Assembly (NCBI RefSeq): GCF_010183535.1
Contig: NC_071331.1
Location: 1,860,001-1,924,000, forward strand
DNA length: 64,000 nt
Reading direction: 5' to 3'
Origin: Caenorhabditis remanei
Lineage: Eukaryota; Nematoda; Chromadorea; Rhabditida; Rhabditidae
Shown here: piece by piece, positions 35,301-44,476 of the stretch
How positions within the stretch are numbered: position 1 is the stretch's first letter
How the letters are laid out: each line of letters starts with the position of its first letter
Notes under the pieces: model-generated
What the model was told of the DNA's origin: nothing
What the model saw: only the letters and a program-made list of their open reading frames with translations
Database searches by the model: none
Position numbers and translations under genes: made by a program

Positions 35301-35707
35301 GGCTCCTCTGCGTCACCGTCGAGAGCTTCCAAAGCTGGTGGTTCATCTCCGGCGAGCTCATCCGTCACTTCCATCTGCTCAATACCTTCAACAAAGCTAT
35401 CGGTGTCGCTCGTTTCGTGTTGTTCTTCGACCTCCATCGGCTGAACTCCCGAACTGTCCGAGCTTCCATCTCGACTCGACACTTTCCTCTTCAGTTCTAC
35501 ATCATCGTCGCTTCCATACAACGAATGCTCAGAGAGCGTTTTGTTTAGAGTTTGTGCGGTTATTGGAGGAACGGGGAGTACCACGCAGGTCGTAGAACCC
35601 GCGTATTCGGCACCCCCCGAACTCCCCGCTGCCTTGCTTCCAGGAGATCCCGGGGAAGGACCGGCATTATCCTTCCTTGACTTCTTTCGAGAAGACTTCT
35701 TTGACAT
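32357..35707 (-). CDS. Superfamily-1 (UPF1/MOV10-like) helicase inside the LTR element
   Basis: A single uninterrupted ORF of 1116 aa. The N-terminal ~160 residues are low-complexity: basic (KKSSRKKSRK), then Ser- and Glu-rich. Residues ~220-620 are globular but unassigned. The C-terminal half is a complete SF1B helicase core: Q-motif LTQEQ (639-643), Walker A GPGSGKTT (663-670), motif II DESS (849-852), motif III GDEHQLPP (875-882), motif IV YRCP (919-922), motif V VDASQGREFD (1031-1040) and motif VI VAVSRHK (1067-1073). Such RNA/DNA helicases include UPF1, SMG-2, MOV10/Armitage, ERI-6/7 and ZNFX1, several of which act in RNA decay or small-RNA silencing. A TGTCTTGCAG acceptor lies 20 bases upstream of the ATG, so the message may be a spliced, subgenomic transcript. 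Codon use is GC-richer than in the flanking DNA. All key residues are present. The exact family and the role for the element are not known to me. Confidence 0.88.
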   Translation of the reverse strand: MSKKSSRKKSRKDNAGPSPGSPGSKAAGSSGGAEYAGSTTCVVLPVPPITAQTLNKTLSEHSLYGSDDDVELKRKVSSRDGSSDSSGVQPMEVEEQHETSDTDSFVEGIEQMEVTDELAGDEPPALEALDGDAEEPTEGAIEGENSFAEIPPDDTQSIDEVMTGPIHKFARCFDSEGKKEEWPKDSSRKAVAKESLASMQAFRRMTWEAKDEPYTPPEDIEEPKEKTLFGVYPMSTPYGCYQAVESYGAGVILTPCHREIVADDRPDLHALFMDDTALDTRSGRRLDLSDVYLSDVFFVEKIGVKKYAKPENFIVDLAKAVDWSEHKFWQVKRVSRLQRITLRSEIAVLMPKIGTKKQQTFLVNNLPEAATAKTKIVGHHAKQEVYVAVDVTVPACQPGSWSRGYQPSFADEEAHLRTIDYLLNVPHMLPVITKVDSLDPRRKGIMAIAPNFFGPNVTPTDTEFQRLQTVARLGIFTNEAMRTALYDGMRYRGEVTEVLHQNREELVIQLQLPKNHGFPQKKWKQGVKVSVRFEEESIGATVIAATVEKDKALVRVRPLRSGVTPQGWSGSVGLQVFVKHQVEDPQRGAVRMLGIKTIPKYADYLPGMKMLAALHMGPSVPEIPDFSNLKRFTISNLDLTQEQSNVIHLLSWKGFTACTLSCGPGSGKTTTIIGALVQHHYSSPEDFAVFVANSNSAVVQGAETLKRLDAEDSIHAVRLISSGNCSTIDEHQLSDIDYPRIWQRVIRQKVMQEDKSTRRPQDYVISGAQWLWRHHLLSKNDLHNEHLRRALHVPVVGKPEQPRHSLMEVFFRVYKPKVVFGTIDSVRQIFKREKFLENWTHHVKTVMVDESSQVGRHSIINLAYAFPSGRFLLVGDEHQLPPYGEHGYPEELYKLHNGPIFKDAVSLKLLPNLRLSTVYRCPKQSVDLLASLYYEGQLKPYKDAVDTCPILRDLGLPSGHPTLIINTKTMDTHVGTSWCNMKEAEYAVKIAKRFIASGHHPRRTIAVLGYFLPQVHETAARMPNGVFVSTVDASQGREFDVVVLMTTRGEDFKFSRFLCSPERFTVAVSRHKQALIILSNTNRMMNVENWKALYDDVKPQSIVDVDQVAFLRELPK

Positions 35708-35726
35708 CCCAATTTGGTCGATGAGA

Positions 35727-35736
35727 CTGCAAGACA
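35727..35736 (-). promoter_or_regulatory. Splice acceptor upstream of the helicase start
   Basis: On the minus strand, TGTCTTGCAG precedes the exon that carries the helicase ATG (35707). It could receive an intron removed from the genomic RNA, giving a helicase message, or a spliced leader. The donor is not identified. Confidence 0.5.
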
Positions 35737-38700
35737 GACGTTGAGGTTTATATCAACGGTACGAGAATTGCGCTGAACGGGCGCTTCAACAACGATTTTC
35801 GTTAGAAAACGCGAAAAATTTGCCTCACCGGTTTTAGTAAACGAAAATCAGAGAGAGAGGAAGGGAGATAAAACTCAAACTGAATTTATTTTGACGGAAT
35901 TACGCTCGATAAGAAAAAAAAATCGAGTGACCACGTGTTTTGCGAAGAAAAACACACGTCAAAACTGCGAGGGTAATTCAAAAAAATGAATTTGCGCGCC
36001 TCGCGCGTCATACGGTGTAAATGTCGGTCCGCGATACCTCGCCTGCGAAATTCGGTGCGCCTTTAATACCGTACTCCAGCAAATTACGAAAAGGGGCTAT
36101 GTTCCTTTAAAACCGTAGTTCGAAATTCTTTTGGCCTTCGTTAAAGCGATATTGAACCAAATCGCATCGAATAAACGGGTTCCGTGACAGGTTCCATTGA
36201 GAAAATCATTTCAGCAACTATTTGTCGTTTTTCCGTGTCAAAACTTGCAGAGTTGACTCCTGAACGTGAGATTTCCGGCTTTCTTCAAGTTTCTCGTGGC
36301 TTTGCAGATTTTCAGAATTTCTTCGTTTCTTCCCAGCTGTCTTCCTGAGGGTTCGTCGACGTTCTCCTCGGTTGCACGAGACCTGAAGAGCCATTTCCCT
36401 CCGAGAGCTGTGGGCCGCCCCCCGGTTTGTTGTTATCCCAACGCAGGCTTCGGTGTCGGATTTCCGTATTTCCGGCGCTTAAGTTGACGAAAACGATGGT
36501 TGTTGTTCTTCGCCACTTGTACATCTTCACGATTTACGACTGCAAATCCTCCGTTTTCAGCTGCTACCAGGTTTCGTCCTTCTCCGCTTCCGGGAGAGTT
36601 GCTACGACTGGATTCCTGCTTCCGTCTTTGAACGCTGATGTTTCAGACTCTGTGCAGTCCACTGTGGTTGCCAAACCAAGTGGTTTCCGTTCAGAAGACT
36701 TCCCACGAATTCCATCGCACGTCTTCTTCTGCTTCTCGTAAGTCGAGGGACCAATGGTTCCGAACCATCTCGAGTTGGTACTTTCCTTTACCAGGATGAC
36801 GTTAACTGCTTGTTGTCCCAATCCCGAATCATGTCGACTCCGAGAATTTGATCCTCACGTCGCTTGATGACTTCACTACTGGAAGATGAAACGTTTCCAG
36901 AGCTGCCCATAGGTCAGTTGTCGTTTTTGCCAAAGACGGTCTCGTTCCGCATCGATTGCCAATTCGAGTGCGTTTCCATCAGCTTGAACCTAAGCTCCGA
37001 GTTTACAGCTTTATGTTTTCAGTTTCCGCGTTGGTCATGGAACCTTCGCATACTGAAACCGCGTAAGCAAAACTTGCTAACAGGTCTTCGTTTCCAGAAG
37101 AGCCAAATTACTTCGTTCCACCATGTTCTCGTGGAGATCTTTCTTTGTTGTTGCTCACGACTTTTGTCTTGTTGAGACTTCTGACGACTGTCCACCGATG
37201 AAGTCGTTCCGTCTGGCCAATCGGTTTCATCCGCTCGTCTCCGTTTCCAGGAGGGTTATCAAGACCGGATTCCTTTCATGTCGGTTGAGTAGATGTTGTA
37301 CCGACCACTGTGACGTCGTCCACGTTGCTTGCCAAGCCAAGTGGGATTGGGGTGGCTTTAGAGCCGACTATTATGTTTTCAGACTTAAAGTCAACTTCCG
37401 CGTCGGTCTTAGAACCTTCGCATACAGGAAGCTGTGATTACCTCTACTACTTCGTTTCCAGAAGCGTAGTTTCCAGGGTTTCATCACTGAGACGTGATTT
37501 TCCGGGGATCCTTCTGTCGATCCACTAAAACAGCACGATGGCGAATGTTTCCAGGGATCCATACTTTCGATCCACACAGCAGCACAAAGGCGATTGAGTT
37601 TCAGCACGAAGGCATGTACATTTCAGCACGGGGCATGTACTTTTCCGGAGGTTTTCGAGAGACCTTCCCTTACCAGGGATCCATACTTTGATCCGCCATT
37701 TCAGCACGAGGCGATTACTTTCCAGGGATCCATACTTTTGATCCGCAAAACAGCACAAAGGCGATTATTTTTCAAGCTTTACGACAACTTCCGCGTTGGT
37801 CGTAGAACCTACGCATACAGGAAGCTGTGGGTGCCTCTACTACTTCATTTCCAGAAGAGTAGACTCCAGGGTTTCAGTACCCAAACGACTCCAGTTGATC
37901 TGGGCTTCTTTCTTCCTCCAGTTGATCTGGGCTTCTTATCCTCCAGTTGATCTGGGCATCTATAATTCAGGAGGTTTGCGAGAGACCGTCCTGTTTCCCG
38001 GAGGTTTTCGAGAGACCTTCCTCATCACTTGTGAAGTGGGTATTCGGGGATCCTCCTATTGATCCTCATCATCGATGTTTCAACATCGGCGGTGCCTGGG
38101 GCATCGTCTTCCTCACTGTGTAGTGGCTGACTTCAGGGATCCTTCTCGTTGATCCGCATATTCGGCGGTGCACACGGCATCGACTTCCTCACTGTGTAGT
38201 GGCTAATCGGCGATATTGCTATCGGCTTCTTCAATGCTTTCCGCACTGGCTGACGCTTTGTTGGAGACAACTTGTTGCATCGTTGCTCCCGGTCCAGAAT
38301 TGACTGCCGTCAAACTCTCAGACGTCACGATTTTCCCGATGTTTCGGAGGCGTTGTTGTCTTTGCCATTGTTGTAGAAGACGTCTGGTGAGTGTGCATTC
38401 TCACATTATCGACATCGTCAACTCCAGCAGTTGACATATGAAGCGGCTTCGCGAATAGATTCGCTAACCCGATATGGTTTTGTTGGATGAAAATCCAATG
38501 CAGCATGAACACGCTAATAGAGGCGATCGCGCAGGTTTCAGAACCCGCGTGTTTGATCCCGTTCTAGAAGCTTCCGAGTCGATTGAAGATGACTCCAAAT
38601 TCGAAGATGTGTTCCTTGCGCATCGAAACCAACGATCCCGGCTTGCTGACGACCAAAACAGCTCTCTCCCGAACCAAAGCGTTGCTTGTTCCAGTGTTTT

Positions 38701-39220
38701 CACTCGTCAGTGATATCCAGAAAATGCTTCGAGAACCAAGAGCATGAAGAATGTCGATCCGTGCTGACCGATTCGAAAGAATCTTGGTCGAAAAAAACCG
38801 GGTTTATGGGTGGGGCAAATGGTTTGATAAAACAGTATTGTGAATTTATCAACCTGCACTCCTTTGACAGCGCACAGGTCTTGGAACCCGTGCTCACTGC
38901 TATCTAGGGAGCCGGCTACGAAAAGATACGTGACGGAAATTAACGTAGAGGCATACAATAGAAAGCAGAGTCCTACGCCCTAATTCCCCACATGGGTAAC
39001 CTAAATGTCTAAAACCTAACCTAACGCACAATGCAAGAGCTTAAACTAAACAGCGCTATTTAGAATAAGAAAGAGAGTGGGAAGGAGTAACAAAAGAGGA
39101 TAAATCGGGTTATGGTCCCGAGCCAGAGGCAAAATCAAATAAAAGAGTAAGAAGAGCATAAAGGGTGGGAAGCGTGGGTGGGTCTTTATAAGTTAATCTT
39201 AAAAATAAAAGAAAAACCTA
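35737..39220 (-). repeat. Repeat-rich internal leader of the LTR element
   Basis: About 3.5 kb between the primer-binding site and the helicase with no ORF above ~120 codons on either strand. 37540-38180 is built from recurring modules: CCAGGGATCCATACTTTGATCC, CAGCACGAAGGCGATT, GGAGGTTTTCGAGAGACCTTCC, and three tandem CCAGTTGATCTGGGC units (37890-37960). A longer module (GTCGTAGAACC..TACAGGAAGCTG..TCCAGAAG..AGTTTCCAGGGTTTC) appears at 37400-37480 and 37790-37880. This is where gag and pol should start in an autonomous element. The short minus-strand ORFs show nothing I can recognise as Gag or Pol. Confidence 0.6.
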
Positions 39221-39234
39221 GGTCGCTGCTACCA
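39221..39234 (-). other. tRNA primer-binding site of the LTR element
   Basis: The plus strand here reads GGTCGCTGCTACCA, a tRNA 3' end with CCA, directly abutting the 5' LTR. The minus strand (element sense) is therefore TGGTAGCAGCGACC, complementary to that tRNA. From memory the ...GCTACCA end fits initiator tRNA-Met, a common primer of LTR retrotransposons; the exact tRNA needs a database check. Confidence 0.75.
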
Positions 39235-39698
39235 GTAAGCAACGCAAGACTTTTATACTCAACTACTAATTTATTAATACTCAATTGTTACAAGAGAATG
39301 GGTTAAAACAAGTTACATGGAGAAAGAGGGACTGGTGCAAGTTCACCCGTAAGAACTGCCTAGAGAAAGGGAATTCTCAGCTTATATAGTGGTGAAAAGG
39401 GGGCGGAGTTAGTAAATCCATGAGTTGGCGCCATGGCGGTTGAGCGGGAGATCGAACAGACATGGTGTGTTGAGTGGCGGTAGACGACGAGAGAGCGGGG
39501 CGAGTGAGGAGGCGGCAGACGACCAAAGTGATGAGCGTGATGGTGGCAGGTCTAGGAGTTGTTGTCCGTAACTGTGAGCGGTAGCGAGCAGTTTCGACCT
39601 GAAAATCACAACTTATAAAAGCGTCAGGTTTGGTGAAAAGTTAGGGGTTTTGACGAAAGAGCCGAGCAGGCCTAAGGGATTCATCCGAATACCTTACA
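39234..39698 (-). repeat. 5' LTR
   Basis: Identical by eye to 31652-32116 over 465 bp. It has candidate TATA at 39388-39382 and AATAAA at 39275-39270 on the minus strand. The one-base overlap with the primer-binding site depends on whether the final T belongs to the LTR. Confidence 0.85.
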
Positions 39699-39702
39699 AT
39701 AG

Positions 39703-40391
39703 TAACAAAACAGTGTTCCCGAGTTTTCAAAAACAATACAACCTCTAGTGGCATAACTCTTTCTACGTTTTTCAAAATAATTTCTTTTGATTGTATTGAT
39801 ATTTATATTGATAATTGCACTATCTAGGTTTTAAAGCAATGCATTTTTCCTGAAAGTTGAAAATCTGTTCGAAATTGCAACCAGAACCAAACTGAAAACT
39901 ATGTATCTGTTTTCATATTTCCCTCACGTTTTTTATCAATTGAGATCATACCCTAGACGACATCCATTATTTCACATTTACAGTTTCGTCATTCTTGTAT
40001 ATCTAACATCAGCGCTCGACTTTAATGCGGCTTGTCATATCTTTTTTTACAGCGACAAAGCAACTATATTTTTTGAAATTTTATGAGAAGTGAAACTCTC
40101 AAATTTCAATTTTGTGAAATGATGAAGAAAATTTCTGGAAATTGTTAAAGCGGCAAAAATTAGTATAATAAAAGATTACTGCAACAGTGCTAACATTTTT
40201 GTTGCTGTCCAAAAACCGAAACAACTTTCAAGAACTTGTAACCAACAATGAATAATAAGACTTTCTGTAAAAAAATTACCTCGAACCCAAACGTTTTCAT
40301 ATTTTCAGTCAGTAGTTTTCAGCATCCACAGAAAAAGTAAATGTTTCATGTTGTGCTTATAAGTTTATTAACTTGCAGAAATGAGGAATTA
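39703..40391. other. Intergenic DNA; right edge of the 36-kb insertion relative to copy 2
   Basis: From about 40275 the sequence is paralogous to 51795 onward (block A). Before that I see no gene and no clear match elsewhere in the window. Confidence 0.5.
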
Positions 40392-40943
40392 TCAGTTATC
40401 AGAATTGGATTCATCCGATGACAATAAGGACTTCTTCGATGTTTCCTTATCCAATTTGGAATTTTCAGATGACGTCTTCTTCTTCAATTCGGACACTAAT
40501 TCACTCAACTCTTCTATCGCTTTGGCCTGTAAAGAGAAACCAATCAAATCAGGAAACTTTTTCCAACCTCAGCAAATGAAACAGATCGTCGAGAGCCTCG
40601 TTCAAATCATGCATTCGGCATCTGGAAATAAATATGATAGAAGTGGTTGAAATTAATGAATTAAGACAATCACGATCAATGAGAGTAAAATTATTAGGCC
40701 ACATTTTAATGCATTTATAAGAAAATAGTGAAATTGTAGATTTTGAGAAGTTTTCCGAAACAAGTCTGTTTCATCTTTACCTTTTAAAGATTCAAGTTTT
40801 TTCACTCTTTTTTCACATGTTCGAGTAGAAAAATATACATTTTATGTCAATTTTAATGAGTACAGCACTAACCTCTCCCTCAAATTGATCGACAGTCGTA
40901 TTCCAGGCTCCGTGAACGACATCTTACTGCTCATGTTCTCCAT
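40392..40943 (-). pseudogene. Broken Olig-type bHLH gene (hlh-17/31/32-like), copy 1
   Basis: Exon 1 (40943-40873) encodes [23 protein letters not shown] and exon 3 (40526-40392) encodes the [17 protein letters not shown] tail plus an Ser/Asp-rich end, all open. Exon 2 keeps only 39 bases (40621-40583: [13 protein letters not shown]); the rest of the bHLH domain and intron 2 are deleted, with the breakpoint inside the codons after the first helix. Without helix 2 it cannot dimerise as a bHLH factor. The donor of exon 1 is GTTAGT. Its intron-1 side is nearly identical to copy 3 (57525-57620), so the two broken copies share recent history. Confidence 0.8.
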
Positions 40944-40999
40944 TTTCAGCGTCTCCCTCTTTCTTTCTTTCTGAAACAAAATTCCGCCCATTCACATAT

Positions 41000-42153
41000 T
41001 TATTTGCTACAGTATCCCCCTCCAGACGTCCCTAGGGAGGATAAGGGGTAAAGTGAATAAGAGGAAGAAGACAATAGAAAAGAGGGGTGTCAATAGTGAA
41101 AAATGAGAATGGCAGAATTGATAATACAAAGTGACAAGTGCTCTCGGTTCCAAGATCAAAAAGGAATGGAAGAAAATGTGTATTTTTATTTTTAAATAAA
41201 AATAAATAATGTTACAACTAAATAAAAATTGAAAAATTTAATAATGAATAGTTGACATGAAATTTTTCACGACAACCTGAAACACGAATTTATTCCGATC
41301 TTCACTAATCGGATGACCAAAAAAGTCTTTTTGCTATTTTTATTTATAGAAATAGTTTAATAATGTTAAACCTGCAGAATGTGAAAAAATTTTCAAGATC
41401 CTGGAACAGCATAAAAGTACATGTGGTAAAAACACTCATACTGTTTCTAAGACCAGTTTTATTTTTCACTCAAAATTTTGAAAACCGCTTTTATGGAGAG
41501 TCCAAATAATTGAGTGAAACAAGAAATCTGAGTTACTAATCAAATGCATCTCATGAATTGAGATGAAGATATTCATTTATGTATATTTATGCTTCAGCTA
41601 CCTCTCGTACCTCATCAAAGTTCAGTTGAATATTATAGGAGCGCAGAAGAGGAGACAGACAAGAACAAGAACCAACGGCAAAGTAAGAAACTCCTAACAA
41701 ATAAAATTTCACTGAAGTAGTAAAAACTGTTGATGAAAAAAAGCTGGTTTGCGATAAACTGTCACAATGAAAAGACTTTTCACTATAGCATCACATTGAA
41801 ACAGAAATCTTCAAAATTATGAATTGTGTCATTATGCCAGAATTAGTAATCCTCGGTATTGTCTGTCGTTTTTGATAAAACTTGAAAAAACTGAAATATC
41901 ATAATAGTTGTTGAAAAATGACTGGTTGGCATTAGAGCGAGCTCCACCAGCTAATTAAGAACCCAAAAAAATGGAATCTTTACTACAACCAAGATATAAG
42001 ACGGTTGGAATTTCAAAATTTTTTGCTAGCTAGTTGAAAAATGGTTTTCTGTGAGTAATCTGTACTGAAAATACAGCATTTCCCTGAATTTGAACGATTT
42101 TGCAATAAACTGGCAATTGCTAGAAAAAGTTGCACGTGAAGCACAGAGTTTTC
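41000..42153. other. Block A copy 1, upstream of the bHLH pseudogene
   Basis: No gene seen. 40980-41680 aligns with 53110-53880 (copy 2), including a conserved stretch near 41500-41640 that may be old promoter sequence. 41930-41990 aligns with 58745-58805 (copy 3). Confidence 0.5.
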
Positions 42154-43053
42154 CACTTTTGTCTGTTCACGTCATTTTCTGTTCTTTTTTCAAAGTTTAT
42201 TCAAAAGTACAGAATCGGTATGGATACCGATTTTGTACCAAGAAATTCCTCCAGATTTGGTATTCATACCTATTCTGTACTCTGCATAAAAGATCACGTG
42301 AAAAAAGTTTTCTCCAAGTTTATTCGAAAGTACAGAAACGGTATCGATACCGATTTTGTACCAAACAACAATTCTGTATAAAAGGTCACGTGAAATATTG
42401 AAAATCCAAAATTTCAAAGTGTCAAATTTTATTTATGATTATTTTCGCTTACGTGGATTCAAATTTGATGTTCATCAAGTGGATAAACTCACCAAAATGA
42501 CAATTTTTGAGGAAAAGTTACCTAGATTCTGTAATTAGGTTTTGATCAACTTACTTTACCTTCTCTTATTTAAAAAGAAAACACATTTTCAAACCTTTTT
42601 ATGCAAATTTCATTAAAACGGACGTTTTTAATGTTGTTGAATAAGAAAAGGTGAAGTTGATCAAAATCAAATTACAGAATCTAGGTAACTTTTCCTCAAA
42701 AATTGTCATTTTGGCCAGTTTATCCACTAGTTGAACATCAAATTTGAATCCACGTAAGCGAAAATAATCATAAATAAAATTTGACACTTTGAAATTGTGG
42801 ATTTTCAATTCTTCACGTGACCTTTTATACAGAACTTACAATGGTACAGAATTGGTATCGATACCGATTCTGTACTTTCGAATAAACTTGGAGAAAAAAC
42901 TTTTTTCACGTGATCTTTTATGCAGAGTACAGAATAGGTATGAATACCAAATCTGGAGGAGTTTCTTGGTACAGAACCGGTATCCATACCGATTCTGTAC
43001 TTTCGAATAAACTTTGAAAAAAGAACAGAAAATGACGTGAACAGACAAAAGTG
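42154..43053. repeat. 900-bp foldback with nested palindromes
   Basis: Long inverted repeat: 42154-42555 pairs with about 42640-43053, with a short loop near 42600. The outer arms match CACTTTTGTCTGTTCACGTC. Inside each arm are smaller palindromes of the form GTACAGAATCGGTATNGATACCG..GTACC and several CACGTGA boxes. Non-coding; the ORFs found in both arms are mirror shadows. Probably a foldback (MITE-like) transposon. Confidence 0.7.
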
Positions 43054-44266
43054 AAGCAGATTTGTGCTTACATGATATTTTTCACACATATTTCAACGGA
43101 ATCAAAGCTGAGAAATGAATATGTGCTAGTACAGAGTTTCTCAATTTTTAATAAAATATAATCGCTAGCAAAAAATTTTGAAATTTTGACCGTCTTATAT
43201 TGTTAAAATCGAAAAATCTCTGATTGTGTTGCTTCATCTACTGTTAGCAATGTTATTTATGAGACTTACACTAAAACATCACCGTGAAACAGAAGTCTTC
43301 AAGATTATGATTTGTTTCATTCTGCCGGAATTAGTAATCAGTGAGTACAATACGAGGTCACGGACTGTCTGAAATTTTTGTTAATGCTTGATAAAATGGA
43401 AGCCTAATTATTTCTCCAAAGAGGATACTTCGTTCAACTGTTTCAAGAACGAGATAAACAAATTTAACATTGTCAGGACTAGTTTGGTTTTCCGATCATG
43501 TTCTTGTTCCCCAGACTTGTATTCAGATAAGAATTAACATACACAGAATAAGTAATTTCGAATAAATACATGCTCCTGTCCTGAATAATATGCTCATTTT
43601 TATTCAGATGAATAAAAAATAAATCAAAGCTGCTGAGACACGATTAGAATAGAGCACAGCTCCAAATCTAAATCGAAATGGAAAAAAACGTCAGATCAGA
43701 ATCTTCGTTTTCGTTAGTAGATTTTTAATAGTGTAGAAAAATCGCAAAATTGTTCTTAGTGAATCCAATACTAACTGATCCGATGAATATAAATATGCAA
43801 CAATCTGTTCCTCTGCTCCTCATAGAACAACAGATGGTCGGAAGTGACTGAAGAATTGGGGATGTCATTCCATTGTCATAACTCTCCTCCCCATTTTATG
43901 AACAGAGATTAGATCTCAACGGGCGGATGTATCAATTTAGGAAATGGGAGGGATATGCGGGAAATGGGAGAATGGGATGAACGTTTTGATGATGGGAGGG
44001 ATTTGAGATTGAACTGCTTTCAAAAATAGCTTTTCATGGATTTTTTAGAAAAATATTGTTTTTGAGCGAATAATGGAGAATTAACTGAATATAAGGCATA
44101 TTAAATAGTATTATCAATAACATTGTTCCTAAAGTATTGTTAGTTTAACATAATTGTTGTAAAGAATTTTTACAATAGTCACTTCTAGTTTTTCAGAACG
44201 GTTTTACTAATTAAAAAAATAGAAGCCTCATTTCCAACATATTTTTCTGAAAAGAATGAAACAAAC
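43054..44266. other. Block A copy 1, gene-free
   Basis: 43200-43580 aligns with 58815-59165, and 43790-44040 aligns with 54425-54640 and 59175-59450. No gene seen. Confidence 0.5.
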
Positions 44267-44269
44267 ATA

Positions 44270-44474
44270 TTATCGGAATAAAAAAGTTTCGACATTTTTT
44301 ACCGACGCGCAAAAGTCTCGCCACTGATCTCCGGGAACGCCCACTTATCATCTTGTGTAAATAGAACGGAAACCGTGCCCTGAAATTGCAAGATGATAAG
44401 TGGGCATTCCCGGAGATCAGTGGCGGGACTTTTGCGCGTCGGTAAAAAATGTCGGAACTTTTTTATTCCGATAA
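44270..44474. mobile_element. 205-bp hairpin MITE with TA target duplication
   Basis: Long inverted repeat (arms ~83 bases) with ends TTATCGGAATAAAAAAGTT and complement, flanked by TA (44268-44269, 44475-44476). The paralogous position in copy 3 (about 60035-60090) has no such hairpin. This is a Tc1/mariner-type non-autonomous element. Confidence 0.75.
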
Positions 44475-44476
44475 TA

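Larger units (their letters stand above)
31652..39698 (-). mobile_element. LTR retrotransposon carrying an SF1 helicase and no visible pol
   Basis: An 8047-bp element on the minus strand. Two 465-bp LTRs, identical by eye, begin TGTAAGG and end GCTTACT when read on the minus strand, and are flanked by ATAG duplications. Next to the 5' LTR is a primer-binding site (39221-39234). Next to the 3' LTR is a polypurine tract (32117-32128). The internal region holds about 3.5 kb of repeat-rich non-coding DNA and then one 1116-aa helicase ORF. I find no gag zinc knuckle, protease, reverse transcriptase, RNase H or integrase. The identical LTRs point to a recent insertion, so the loss of pol is a property of this family or subfamily and not local decay. 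It must use enzymes from another element. Confidence 0.85.

Noticed and set aside
34465..35595. Several 70-200-aa plus-strand ORFs
   Set aside because: All antisense to the helicase; its GC-rich codons open the opposite frames.
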